Of a DNA stretch of 64,000 nucleotides, positions 53,121 through 63,469 are shown piece by piece. The stretch comes from Simmondsia chinensis (Eukaryota > Streptophyta > Magnoliopsida > Caryophyllales > Simmondsiaceae). Location: the NCBI GenBank assembly GCA_018398585.1, contig JAGTTD010000018.1:12593501-12657500 (forward strand), given 5' to 3'. The position numbers were made by a program, and so were the translations under genes. Position 1 is the stretch's first letter, and each line of letters starts with the position of its first letter. Below the pieces are notes generated by a model that was not told the DNA's origin, did not search any database, and saw only the letters and a program-made list of their open reading frames with translations.

Positions 53121-53135
53121 TGGTATCAGAGTTGG
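53121..53135 (+). other. Gypsy H primer-binding site
   Basis: TGGTATCAGAGTTGG two bases after the LTR, complementary to initiator Met-tRNA. Confidence 0.88.
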
Positions 53136-53183
53136 TTCAAGCAATCAATTGATTGATTGAGGCTGGCAAAATCAAAGAAAAAT

Positions 53184-54612
53184 ATGATGGAAGGTGTTAG
53201 AACCAGATCTGGAGCCGGAGGAGCCAAAGCACTAGGTTCTGGATTGGATTTTGTGGCTACTGTTACGAGTTTTGGAGCCAATGTATCAGGTGAACAACAC
53301 CGAGATCTGAATGACAGGATAGAACAGCTTAATACTAAGTTTGATGCTAAGTTTGAACAACAGCAAATCGAGCTCAAAGCTAGGTTTGATCAGTGAGAAC
53401 ATAAGTCACTCGAGAGCACCAATAACATTCAAAACATGTTGAAAATGATTTTAGATAAAGAATCGTTTAAGGAAGAGAGGCTACAAAAAATTGAAGATAA
53501 AATCGAAAAAATGCAAGATCAGATTAATAAACAAAAGGAATCAAGTGTGGATGCGATTTTGAAGCCTGCAAGTCAGATCTTTTAGTAGCAAGAGACCAAT
53601 CAACAGCAAGGACATGTTGACAGACCTGAGATTTTGGTGATGAACCGGGACAAATCTCCGATAGTTCAAGCAACTGTAGGACCTTCAATTAACATTAGAT
53701 CAGCAGCAAATTAGTCTTCGCAACATGAATTTGATGTAGACAATTAGAATCGAGTCTCTGGACAGGCACATTGCAGACCTGAAGCATCGAATTCAGACCA
53801 CAACAGCAGGCCTCAGAACTCAGTTTTGCAACGCAGAGCTGGTTTTGATGAGCTCGAACATTTGGACAGACCTCCTGATCGACATTATCAGCATAGAAAC
53901 GTGAGTAATGACATGATATCTGGTGGTAAGAGTGGTAATCACAGGCAGCCAAGAGTTGAAATTGATCCTTTTGATGGCAAATTACTGGAATCATGGCTTA
54001 GAAGGTGTGATAGGTACTTCATGTATTATGATATTCCTAATGATGAGAAGCTCCAATTAGCTGCAGTACATCTACATGGCGACCATGAGGTGTGGTACTA
54101 TAGTTTGCTGAAGAGCAAACCGAACCTTTCTTAGGGCCAATTCGTAGAAGAAATGTGTGAACTATATGGAGAAGGAGAATCAATGGACGTTGTGGATAAT
54201 TGTAACAAATTATCTCAAACTTCAACTGTGAGTGAGTACATGCTTAGATTTGAGAACTTAAGAGCCAATTTGTTGTCCGTTTTGTCTATAGCTCCCGAGG
54301 ACACCGAGTCATATTATGTGTCTTGCTTTATAAGTGGATTAAATCCTAGGATCAAGAACATGGTGAAAGCCATTGGTCCTAAGACCTTGTCAAGTGCTTA
54401 TAACAAGGCAAAATTGATAGAATCCACCCATGTCCAACCGAGTGATAGATTTAAGCAGCCTAACAGCAACTCTAGGCCACAACAGGGAACGAGTTCTGGT
54501 ACTGGTGCAGGATAAGGTGTTGGTTTTAAGCGTGCTGTGGACAGGAGCTCGGTGAGACTTTGCTTTCGTTGTAACCAGCCATATCAGCCTGGACATAGGT
54601 GAAAAACACAAG
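53184..54612 (+). pseudogene. Gypsy H gag
   Basis: The main frame opens near 53184 (MMEGVRTRSGAGG), has a coiled-coil-like stretch (QLNTKFDAKFEQQQ; KIEDKIEKMQDQINKQ), then the Retrotrans_gag core: PRVEIDPFDGKLLESWLRRC, DRYFMYYDIPNDEKLQLAAV, HLHGDHEVWYYS, and after a stop QFVEEMCELYGEGE. It ends with a zinc knuckle-like CFRCNQPYQPGHR. At least seven in-frame stops interrupt one continuous frame, most of them explained by CAG to TAG, CGA to TGA or TGG to TGA. Confidence 0.87.
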
Positions 54613-54617
54613 CAATA

Positions 54618-54897
54618 ATGTGTGCTAAAGGGACCCGTGTTGAAGCTGAAACAGGCAGTGAACACTCAGCAATCGAAAGTGACAGTGTTGATGATTTTTC
54701 ACAAGATGAATTGAGTGAAGATGAAGTGGAGATATCAATGAAGGCTTTACATGGTAGTGGAGCTCATAACACTATCAAGATTAGAGGTAAGGCTGGAAAA
54801 CATTCCATCATTATCCTCATTGATAGTGGAAGTACACATAGTTTCATCGACCCTAAGTTGAGTAAGAAGGCTAGGCATGAAACGATAAAGACTCACC
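54618..54897 (+). pseudogene. Gypsy H protease
   Basis: Acidic linker (ESDSVDDFSQDELSEDEVEI) followed by IIILIDSGSTHSFIDPKL, the intact retropepsin active-site block. The frame is cut by the LINE insert at 54898 and resumes at 55990 with LQVMVADGNSLTIHNKC. Confidence 0.85.
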
Positions 54898-55989
54898 TTT
54901 TTTTTTTGGTAAGTCAGTGTGAAAATATCATATATGAACAAATATATATACAAGTCTATGAGGGGCATACCCCAAGCCAAGGCCCAAGGCCTACATTAAT
55001 GAATCAATCCGAAGAAAGAAATTAAAACAACGAAATCAAAAGCCAATATGGCCAAACAAAAAGGACAAAGCCAAAAACCAAAAAATATAAAGCTAGCGCT
55101 CAATCTTCCACTCCTGCAAAAGCTGTGAGTGACGATGAGCACCACGAAGAGTAGGAGCAGCAATGAGACGGCTGCGAACCAATCCTGTGATCTCCTCAGT
55201 GACGACTTCAGAAGGCCTGGACTGGGAGCGCTGGATCCTCAGGTTACGCTCTTACCAGAGGGTGTAAACCTTCACTGAAAGACAAAGGCGGGCAAGGATC
55301 CGATCGACCCCACGACCACGGAGTCTGGAAGCAGCCCACTGAACCAGCTCATGCCAAGGAAGCAAAGGCCACGCGAAAGAGGTGCGAGAAGACACCACGG
55401 ACCAGACAGTAGCAGAGAAGCTGCAGCTGAAGAAGAGATGGCTGTGCGACTCATCATCTGACCCACACAACACACAAGTAGCCCGAACATTCTGCACTCG
55501 ATGTCTCAGCAGCCTGTCAAATGTCCAAAGCTGCTCACAAGGGGCAAGCCAGAGGATGAAGGGGTGCCTTGGAATATGCAGCTGGAACCAGAGGAGATGG
55601 TGGATGGAGTCCTCCTCCCTCCGACTACGAATCATCTCCCAAGTCGACCTGGTGGAGAAGACCCCAGACGGGTCGTCCATCCACCGAACACTATCAGCTA
55701 CCCCCGGCTGGGGCCTGAAGTCAACAGAATCCCAGATAGGTAGCAGCTCGGCAATATCCTGTGGGAAGCGCCACTGATCACCCTGAATAATGTCAGAAAC
55801 ATGAGAGCCCAGGCGATGAACAATGGAGTGAAGTTGGCGGAATATAAACCGCTGCCCCTCTAAACGTCCGCACAACAACCAGTAGTCAGACCACCGCGCT
55901 GTATCACGGCCGTCACCAATAATATGTCGGAAGGCCTCGGCACACAACGACCTAACATCCAGGATGCTCCTCCAATAATATGGCTGGAT
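54898..55989 (-). mobile_element. 5'-truncated LINE inserted in gypsy H
   Basis: About 1.09 kb on the minus strand. T10 at 54898-54907 is its poly(A) tail read from the plus strand. The minus strand carries the end of LINE ORF2 and a 3' UTR (55095 down to 54908). Target duplications were not found at the junctions (GACTCACC on one side, TTGCAAGTG on the other). Strong 5' truncation is typical of LINE insertions. Confidence 0.87.
55096..55989 (-). pseudogene. LINE ORF2 C-terminus with RT zinc-binding domain
   Basis: 248 codons open from 55995 to 55252 on the minus strand: WRSILDVRSLCAEAFRHIIG, DGRDTARWSDYWLL, the VRWMDDPSGVFSTRSTWEMI linker, then the zf-RVT motif CVLCGSDDESHSHLFFSCSF. A TAA at about 55251 replaces the Arg in the usual 'LW.ERN' block (LW-stop-ERNLRIQR) and the frame then runs to a natural end near 55096 (LLQEWKIER). 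One nonsense change in about 300 codons means a recent insertion. Confidence 0.87.
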
Positions 55990-57240
55990 TTGCAAGTGAT
56001 GGTGGCTGATGGCAATTCTTTAACCATTCATAACAAGTGCATAGCATTTCCTTGGACTATGCAATAACATCACTTCACCTTTGATTTCAAAGTTCTCCCT
56101 TTGGGAGGTTGTGATATGGTGCTAGGGGTGGATTGGATGAGGACCTTCAACTCGGTTATATTTGATTTTGATAAGATGACTGTAGCATTTGAGGTTCATG
56201 GCACCAAAGTAGCCTTGAAAGGCATGTCAGAGGAAGCTCAATTCAAGATAATTGATGGCAAATTTGTGCACGAGGGGATCAAGAAGAAAGCAATACAATG
56301 GATAGGTCATTTGTTCATGTTAGCTTCGGTTGAGCTGCAGCAGGGACTTCAACCAGAAGTTCAGTCCTTAGTGGATGAATTTGGTGACATCTTTGAGCCA
56401 CCTAAGAGTCTTCCTCCTCCAAGGAGTGTGGACCATGCCATTCCCTTGCGTGCTAATGTTGATCCAGTGAAGATTAGGCCTTATCGATATGCACACGGCC
56501 AAAAGTCAGAGATAGAGAGGCAAGTGGAGGAACTTCTTCACATGAACTTTATTAGACCAAGCCATAGTCCTTTCGCTTCACTTGTGATCCTTGTGAAGAA
56601 GAAAGATGGCTCGACTAGAATGTGTATTGACTACCGTCGGTTGAATGCTCTAACGGTGAAGGACAATTTCCCCATTCCGATCATAGATGATTTGCTCGAC
56701 GAATTACATGGTGTGTGCTTCTTTTCTAAGCTGGATTTGAGGCAAGGATACCATCAAATCAGGGTTCTCGAGCCGGATATTTACAAGACAGCTTTTCAAA
56801 CTCACCATGGGCATTTCGAGTTTGTTGTTATGCCTTTCGGCTTGACAAATGCACCGGCCACTTTTCAAGCAGCCATGAACGACGTTTTCAAGCCTTTTTT
56901 TGAGGAAGTCAGTGCTTGTTTTCTTCGATGACATACTAATTTATAGCTCAACATATGAAGCTCATCTCACTCACCTCCGACAAGTGTTTGAATTGATGCG
57001 GCAAAACAAGTTTTTTGTAAAGATGCGCAAGTGTTCGTTTGCTCAAGATAAGCTTGAGTATTTGGGTCATATAATCTCACACGAGGGAGTGTCTACTGAT
57101 CCTAATAAGATCCGTGCAAAGCAAGAGTGGGCAATTCCGATCACCTTGAAGAAATTGAGGGGTTTCTTGGGATTGATCGGGTGTTATAGAAAATTTATTA
57201 AGGGATATGGTTGTATTGCCAAGCCCTTATCGAGCCCTTA
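55990..57240 (+). pseudogene. Gypsy H reverse transcriptase
   Basis: Blocks: VLGVDWMRTFNSVIFDFD, VDHAIPLRANVDPVKIRPYR, FIRPSHSPFASLVILVKKKD, MCIDYRRLNALTVKDNFPIP, CFFSKLDLRQGYHQIRVLEP, FGLTNAPATFQAAMN, and after a one-base shift in a T run at about 56900, VLVFFDDILIYSSTYEAHL. Then LEYLGHIISHEGVSTDP and LRGFLGLIGCYRKFIKGYG. The FFDD active site is intact. Frame breaks occur at about 56900-56930 and 57235. Confidence 0.92.
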
Positions 57241-58143
57241 AAGAAGGATGCTTTTACATGGAATGAGAGATCTCAGGCTGCATTTGAAGCCCTTAAAGCC
57301 GCAATGTATGCTGCACCAGTTTTGGCGATGCTGGACTTCATCGAAACCTTTGTTTTGGAAACCGATGCAAGTGGTATTGGAATAGGGATTGTTCTTGCTC
57401 AAAAAGGGAGGCCTATAGCCTATTTGAGCCAAGCTCTTAGCCCTAAACATCAAGCGATGTCGACATATGAGAAGGAATATTTAGCCATCCTCTTAGCCGT
57501 GGAGAAATGGAGGCAATACTTGGAGGGTCGTAAGTTCATCATTCGAACGGATCATCAAAGTCTCAAGTATCTCCTTGAACAAAAGATCGTGATGAGGATT
57601 CAAAAGAAAGGTCTCATGAAAATGTTAGGCCTTGATTACGACATCGAATATAGAAGTCGCAAAGAAAACACTGCTGCGGATGCTCTGTCAAGGCAATTTG
57701 AGGACGAGAATCAGGCCACCTGTGCTGCTGTTACCGTGGTAATTCCTTCGTGGGTGGAAGAGTTACATAAGTCTTATGAGAAGGACCCTTTTGCTCAGGA
57801 AAATCTGGTCGCTGCTGCTCTTACACGCGGTGCAAAGTTCGTTGCTGCAGACACTGGAATAACTGTGCAGCAGGGGCTGACCCGCATCAGAGGTCTGCTA
57901 TATGTTGGTTCAGCCACTGATTTGAGAAAATTGGTCATCCAAGCTTCACATGATGCTGCTTGGGGTGGTCATGAGGGTGTAGAAGGCACCTATCATCGAA
58001 TCAAAGCATATTTTACATGGCCGAGTATGAAAAAAGATGTAAGTGATTATGTGAAGTTTTGTGAAGTTTGTCAACAAACGAAGTTAAGAGATCCTCGTTA
58101 CAAGGGACTTCTTCAGCCTCTTCCTATTCCGGAAGGGGCTTGA
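57211..58143 (+). pseudogene. Gypsy H RNase H and integrase zinc domain
   Basis: 310 open codons. RNase H: FVLETDASGIGIGIVLAQKG, RPIAYLSQAL, YEKEYLAILLAVEKWRQYLE, FIIRTDHQSLKYLLEQ and ENTAADALSRQ (all four acidic positions look present). The integrase HHCC zinc domain follows: GGHEGVEGTYHRIKAYFTWP and CEVCQQTKLRD. It ends at a TGA that replaces a Trp codon (PEGA-stop-V). Confidence 0.92.
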
Positions 58144-58155
58144 GTTCACATTAGT

Positions 58156-58692
58156 ATGGATTTCATTGAGGGACTACCGAAGTCCGAAGGCAAGGAGGTC
58201 ATATGGGTACTGGTGGATCGTTTCACCAAGTTTAGTCATTTCATTACTCTTGCTTGGCCCATCACCGCTGAAAAATTGGCAAGGATCTTCCTTGACAACA
58301 TTTACCAATTACATGGATTGCCTCAATCCATTGTGTCCGATCGAGACAAAATTTTCATGAGTACGTTTTGGAGAGAATTGTTTAAGTTAATGGGTACTAC
58401 GTTGGCACTCAGTTCCTCTTATCATCCTCAAACGGATGGCCAAACTGAACGAGTCAACCAATGTGTAGGGCAGTACCTTCGGAGTATGGTCTTCTTGAGG
58501 CCCAAGGAGTGGAACCGTTGGCTTTCCTTAGCCGAATTTTGGTTCAATACCCACTTCCACACATCCATTGGCACCTCACCCTTCCAAGCATTGTATGGCT
58601 ACCCTCCTCCCTCTCCTATGATGCTACAACAACCGAAGAGCATTGGTACTGCAGTAACAGATTTTGTGCAGCAGAGAAGGCAATTGTTGTAA
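58156..58692 (+). pseudogene. Gypsy H integrase core
   Basis: 178 open codons in the same frame after the TGA: MDFIEGLPKSEGKEVIWVLV (first Asp), SDRDKIFMSTFWRELFKLMG (second Asp), SSYHPQTDGQTERVNQ (Glu), then WLSLAEFWFNTHFHTSIGTS and PFQALYGYPPP. The DDE triad is complete. Ends at a TAA (QLL-stop-ELKDN). Confidence 0.92.
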
Positions 58693-59193
58693 GAACTTAA
58701 GGACAATCTCCATCAAGCTCGAGCTCGGATGAAGTATTACGCTGATAAAAAAGGGTAGACAAAAGCTATGATGTTGGTGACATGGTCTACCTTAAATTAC
58801 AACCGTATAAACAGTCCTCCTTGGCTGTCAGGCGTAATGTCAAGCTAAGTGCTCGATACTTTGGCCCGTACAAAATTCTCTAGAAAATTGGCAATGTTGC
58901 TTATAAGCTTGACTTACCTACCCATTCATACATTCACCCCGTGTTTCACGTTTCCTTAGTTAAAAGCAGGTTAAAAAGGGAGCTGCAGCTGCTCGGGATC
59001 CTCCTATTGCTGAAACAAGCGACCTGTTGGTGCTGCAGCCTGCTGCTATAAAAGCTCGAAGATCGCTGCAGCTTTATCGTGGTGCTGTACAAGAAGTTTT
59101 GGTGTCTTGGTGCAACTTGGACAAGGGTTTGATGACATGGGAAGATTGTAATTTCTTGAAGAGCCAATTTCCAAGCTTCACTTTCACTTCTTG
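58693..59193 (+). pseudogene. Gypsy H integrase C-terminus and chromodomain-type module
   Basis: Shifting frames give ARMKYYADKK, YDVGDMVYLKLQPYKQ-like, ARYFGPYKIL-stop, [26 protein letters not shown] and finally MTWEDCNFLKSQFPSFTF-stop. This is the GPY/F block and the chromodomain-like end ('W.....TWED...L...FP'). The same module is much better kept in element G at 63499-63960. Confidence 0.8.
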
Positions 59194-59223
59194 AGGACAA
59201 GAAGCTTCTCAAGTGGGAGGGAA

Positions 59224-59627
59224 TGTTATAAATCATTAGAATTTAATTGTAATTTCTGTTTGTTTTGGTTGGTCAGGGTCTTATTGTTGAGTTGTATACT
59301 TTTAAAAGGTAGTTAATTCGGTTTTAGGCGCCAAGTGGTTAGTTGGTCAATGCTCGGGTCAAATTCGCTGGATGTTGCAGAAATTGGTGGGAAAGTCTGT
59401 TTTTGGAGGTTTAGTTCGGTAGTCTTGATGCAATGTATTCCTAGGTCTATAAATAAGATCTTAAGCTTGTAATCTCATCTTTGAATCAAATACAAACTGA
59501 TTTCCTTTTTGGAATTAACTCTCTTTTCTCATCTCTTTCTCTATTTCTCATCCCCTTTCACTTCTCTTCTCACCTTAACTCTTTCTTCTACTAGGTTAGA
59601 CTTTCAATTCCTAATTGAAAGCTAACA
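59224..59627 (+). repeat. Gypsy H right LTR
   Basis: 404 bp, aligned end to end with the left LTR, no indels seen. Preceded by the purine tract CAAGTGGGAGGGAA. Confidence 0.93.
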
Positions 59628-60385
59628 TTTTCCCTAAGGTTTAACCAAAAATAAAGTTCACCAAAAGCATTCGATAATACGGAACCCATTTGGTTTAGGG
59701 AAACCAAGTCAGCCATTGGATCTTTGTATTCCAAAATTTTTAATTAAAGCCATCCTATATTGTTCCCAAGGGACTAAGAGGCCATGGTTTCAAACGTACT
59801 GTTGATTCCAAAAATGGGCGAAACCTTCCATGTTCATAGAAGCTAGGTCGACTTTAATGGTGTTGGGAACACATTCTAAACCAAAGAATTGTTCACATAT
59901 ATAGACCCAATTGTGCACATTATGTCTCAAAAAATAAGGAAACTCAATTTTACCTAACCACGTTTGAAGTTGATACAATTGGCCATTATAATTGGGAACT
60001 ATCCCAAATGATTGCTTTGATAACCCATCTGGTTCATAAGACCTGTATGTGGGGGGTTGCTCATACGATCCACACAAATTAGAGGTGGGCCGATCAAAAG
60101 GGGGTAGTTGAGATGGTCGAACTAAGAGCACATATATGAGTTGAAATTGAACCGGGAATTGTTAAGATTAGTGTTGTGCCCAACGTAATAGGCCCGCTAC
60201 TAACAGGAAGCCTAGCGACAAAGCCTCCTCCTGGGTTGTCGATTGTTATGAGAGCTATATTAGAGATAGGGGCACGAACATCCGACAAGGCGACTGGAGT
60301 TGGAATCCTAGAAATTTTTGTCATCGTACTAAGGGATATTAACGTAGCTAAGTAAGATGCCGATGATGCAACCATCGAAACCGAC

Positions 60386-60420
<35 letters not shown>

Positions 60421-60530
60421 ACCCCCCCCCCCCCCCCCCCGCTGGGGCCACCCAATTGTGCCAACGATAGCAAAGGAGAAATAGTGCTGATGAAGATTGA
60501 GGTAGGGACTGTGAAACTTTCACCTAATTT
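59628..60530 (-). pseudogene. Gypsy E gag
   Basis: Minus-strand: QLPPFDRPTSNL, LQTWLGKIEFPYFLRHNVHN, WVYICEQFFGLECVPNTIKV and DLASMNMEGFAHFWNQQYV. This is Retrotrans_gag ('K.EFP.F.G.....W....EQFF.....P...KV..ASM.LEG.A..W'). The N-terminal part (60094-60387) is in another frame, with a poly(C) tract inside. It belongs with the pol part at 49189-52607. Confidence 0.8.
60388..60440. repeat. Poly(C) tract C33-A-C19
   Basis: 33 C, one A and 19 C in a row. On the minus strand this encodes polyglycine within the gypsy E leader or gag start. Length in the assembly may be unreliable. Confidence 0.9.
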
Positions 60531-60956
60531 GCCAATCCAAACACAAGATCCTTGAGTTCATTGATAATTTGCAACTGACGTTGCTTGTTTCGCTCCACTG
60601 CTTCTGAATGTCTTCTTTCCATCTCCCTTCTTGTTGACTCTATTTCTCACAGCGATGCCCAACGAACTTACGGATCCCTTAGAGATCAGAAGGAATTATC
60701 TCCTGGCTACAACGAGTAGGCTCCATAACCATAAGTTACAGGCCCAGGGTCAAAGCCAGGTTGTGGCTAGCACAAACGACCCTTGTCCCTTTGGGCCTGC
60801 GCAGGGTCAATCACTAGCTCACAGTTGATGTGCACCATTTGGGCGTGAGCCTTCTCTTAGGCTACTATTACTAGTGAAGGGCTGACATTGGGCTTGATAT
60901 AAGCTAGATCATATCAATAAATTTATCCATCTCACTATAAATAATTGGGTAAATTA
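60531..60956 (-). other. Possible gypsy E 5' LTR or leader
   Basis: No coding signal. 60738-60916 resembles 48890-49032. The minus strand would start TGATATGATCTAG. No primer site recognised. Confidence 0.35.
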
Positions 60957-62406
60957 TGATGTGATTGGTGTATGCTTAGCAAGTGCACTAAGTCGTATCA
61001 AATAATAAAAAAGTAAGTAGAGTATCGTCCCACAATGATTGTTATTGAATGAATACCGAAATTAGTAGTTTCAGCACTATTTGAAAAATCAAAATTTGTA
61101 GTTTTTGAAAATGAAACGAAAAAAATAAAAAATAGAGATGGTTACTGATTTTTGTTAAAGGTTTTCTGATTTTATAGATATAAGACATCCAATTTCACCT
61201 AGTTGCATCAATACGCCTTTCTATTCTCAGTATTCAAGTTGTTATTACGTGTTGATGGTCAAAAACCCTAATTTACTAAATATTCTTTCTCGAGCAACAC
61301 TTAGCATGCTCTTTTACATATTAACTTATCAATCTCTTGAACGAATTTAATAAGAAAAGAGTTTTGAAAATCCATGGTTTTCACTTAAGACCACACAAAT
61401 CTCGTTAATCTATCTCTAGCATTCTCTCATTTTGTGGTGTTTATCACTTTAGCAATCATCTTAAAATCTCTTCTCGGACGCATTATAAATCATTATAAGA
61501 TTTGAATAGTGTTCAAGCATTCAAAACTCATTAAGAACAATGATAAACACTCCAACAATGTAATAAATAAATTTTGAATACGTCGAATTACAAAGAAGCA
61601 TATATTACAACTTAGGCTACATCATAGCCTTGGAAAAATAAAATTAGTTCATGGTAGAAATAATATAATTATAGCCTTGGAAAAATAAAATTAGTTTACG
61701 GTAGAAATAATATAAAGGAAAATTAAGACAAAATTCATGAATTTCAAGAAGAAAAGGATAGAAAATAACTTAAAATAAAAATTCTCAAAATAAACTCTTC
61801 GTCCTTCCTTCTTTCCTTCTTTCACGGTTTTTGTCCAAGTTTTCTATTTCGTATTGGGTTTTTGCTGAAAGAAGTCATGATAAAAAAAATCTCCAAACAT
61901 CCTTATTTATAGTAAATCAGGTTGGGAATTCATGAAATAAAAAAATTACACAACTTCATGCTCATTTGCTCTTCTTGCCGCCCACCTTCACATCTTGCTA
62001 CAACTTGCTATTTTCTTTAATTTTTTCTTCATTCCACCACCCAAGATCAATCTTTCTTGCAGGTTGAGTATGTTCATGAATTGTTAAGTTGATCTTGCAT
62101 TTGATTTGCTCAAATTGCCACACATTATTGCAAATTGTAATACCTTGTACTTGTTATTTGTTTGTCCTTGCTTAACCGTGTGAAATTGTGCTTCTTTGCT
62201 CATTTTTTCGCTTTTGTTTTTTGTATCTTGCTTCCATTTGTTGATATTGACGACAAAACCTAGCAAGAATTAACATAAAATGAATGTTTTTGTAACGAAT
62301 TAACAATAGGAGCGAAAAAGAGTAAAAGCGATAAAAATTTGATGTAAAATGGTTAGAAAATAAACCTAGATGATATGAATAATTATATACTAAATTGGAC
62401 ATATCA
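60957..62406 (-). repeat. LTR-like repeat, 1450 bp, AATTA target duplications
   Basis: Starts TGATGTGATTGG, ends GGACATATCA and is flanked by AATTA on both sides (60952-60956 and 62407-62411). TG...CA ends, short inverted termini and a 5-bp duplication fit a solo LTR. TATAAATAAGG on the minus strand at about 61900 suggests minus orientation. It contains the block GCAAGTGCACTAAGTCGTAT and ATCGTCCCAC, which I have seen in repeats of many eudicots. A 45-bp tandem (ATAGCCTTGGAAAAATAAAA...) lies at about 61626-61715. Confidence 0.65.
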
Positions 62407-62498
62407 AATTATATATTAGTACCCCAAAGTTTGATATATATAATTTTTATTACACAAACTTTGTGAAATAATTTTTTTGTCCAAAAACTTACTAGATT

Positions 62499-62513
62499 TA
62501 ATAAAATAGTCAA
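62499..62513 (+). other. Likely SINE-free target site in the duplicated intron
   Basis: TTAATAAAATAGTCAA just upstream of the exon-3 copy resembles the SINE target TTATAAAATAGCCAA of intron 2, with no SINE present. Alignment in such AT-rich sequence is not unique. Confidence 0.4.
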
Positions 62514-62578
62514 ATATCAATGTAAAATTTTATGTCGTTATGAATCATTAAAACCCTTCTTTGGTGCTTCTTTATAAG

Positions 62579-62893
62579 GGGACCTTGCACGTCCATGATT
62601 TTTGCATTCCTTGCAAAGAGAAGGTGGCCATGTTCACCACAGCATCAGAGACTTGGTTCCTTCACAGGTACACAGAGTGGTCACCGCAGCCGACTGAGCA
62701 GACGGTGACAATAGATCTTTCGTAGGAAGGGTACATGGTGAAGGAGTTTGCTTCGCTGGTTGGTAACATAAAGCGAAATAGAGCTTCGCCATAGATGAAG
62801 TGGCCAGTCATCAGTAGGAAAACGCAACTATTACTTGATGCTATCAAGTCTTCCGTTGACAATGACTGTAAGAAAGTCGAGATTGTTTATTAA
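62579..62893 (+). pseudogene. Duplicated exon 3 of the oxidoreductase gene
   Basis: 315 bp aligned without indels to 27811-28125, with about 13 substitutions by eye (roughly 4%). The splice acceptor TTTATAAG and stop TAA are kept, but two in-frame TAG codons (in LS-stop-EG and P-stop-MK) replace Gln and Glu. No exon 1 or 2 is near it. Flanks are also duplicated: about 60 bp of intron 2 before it and the 3' flank with the MITE after it, up to 63056. It is therefore a segmental genomic copy and not a processed one. Confidence 0.92.
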
Positions 62894-62937
62894 AGAGATT
62901 TCCAGTGGAACTTGAACTCGTGTATTGAATAATTTTA

Positions 62938-63056
62938 GTGTTTTTTATGCTAAATGTTTTTGTATTTTGTCCATTATGTCAATTTAATCCTTATATTTTA
63001 TTTGTCAATTTGGCCTATACTTACAACTTACAATTCTCATAGTCATTGCATAAAAT
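62938..63056. mobile_element. Truncated second copy of the downstream MITE
   Basis: Starts after ATAATTTTA exactly as at 28170 and matches for about 119 bp, then stops where the gypsy G LTR begins (63057). It was carried along with the exon-3 duplication. Confidence 0.85.
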
Positions 63057-63469
63057 TGTATTAGCTTTCCAAAATTAATTTGGTAAGCTAACCTTGTAGA
63101 AGAGAGTATGAGATGAGAAAAGAAGGGAAGGGGATGAGAAAATAGAGAAAGGAGATGAGAAATGGAGAATTCCCTTAGGAATAGATTTTCATTTCATTGG
63201 ATAAATCAAAATTACACTAATAGCTTTCCATTTATACAAGGACTCATCAAAAACCTAGCTGAATTGCATCAGCCGTAAACCTCCCCTGCATTGTAACAAC
63301 CTCTAACAGAATCTACACAATTTCAGTCCACATGCTGTCACGTGCTGCGGGAAGTCTTAGGTCATTTTAACTAGTGCAATTTTAATTGTTGTTACATCAT
63401 ATAAACTCTAATCAAAAGTAATAGTAAAAATAAAATTGCATTACAAGTAAAATTTATTAATTCGTAACA
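63057..63469 (-). repeat. Gypsy G 3' LTR
   Basis: Minus orientation, 413 bp: starts TGTTACGAATTAAT (at 63469) and ends ...AAGCTAATACA at 63057. It directly follows the purine-rich GACGGAGGGAT that precedes it on the minus strand. The inner part shows a TATA-like TATAAATGGAAAGC at about 63225 and CT-rich U5. Confidence 0.8.

Larger units (their letters stand above)
52715..59627 (+). mobile_element. Ty3-gypsy element H, chromovirus-like
   Basis: Two 404-bp LTRs (52715-53118, 59224-59627) that differ at about 13 positions by eye, so this is among the younger elements here. Primer site, gag, protease, RT, RNase H, integrase and a C-terminal chromodomain-type module follow in gypsy order. A LINE 3' end is inserted in the protease-RT interval (54898-55989). 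No target duplication is found, because the left flank is another H fragment. Inserted in gypsy E. Confidence 0.92.
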
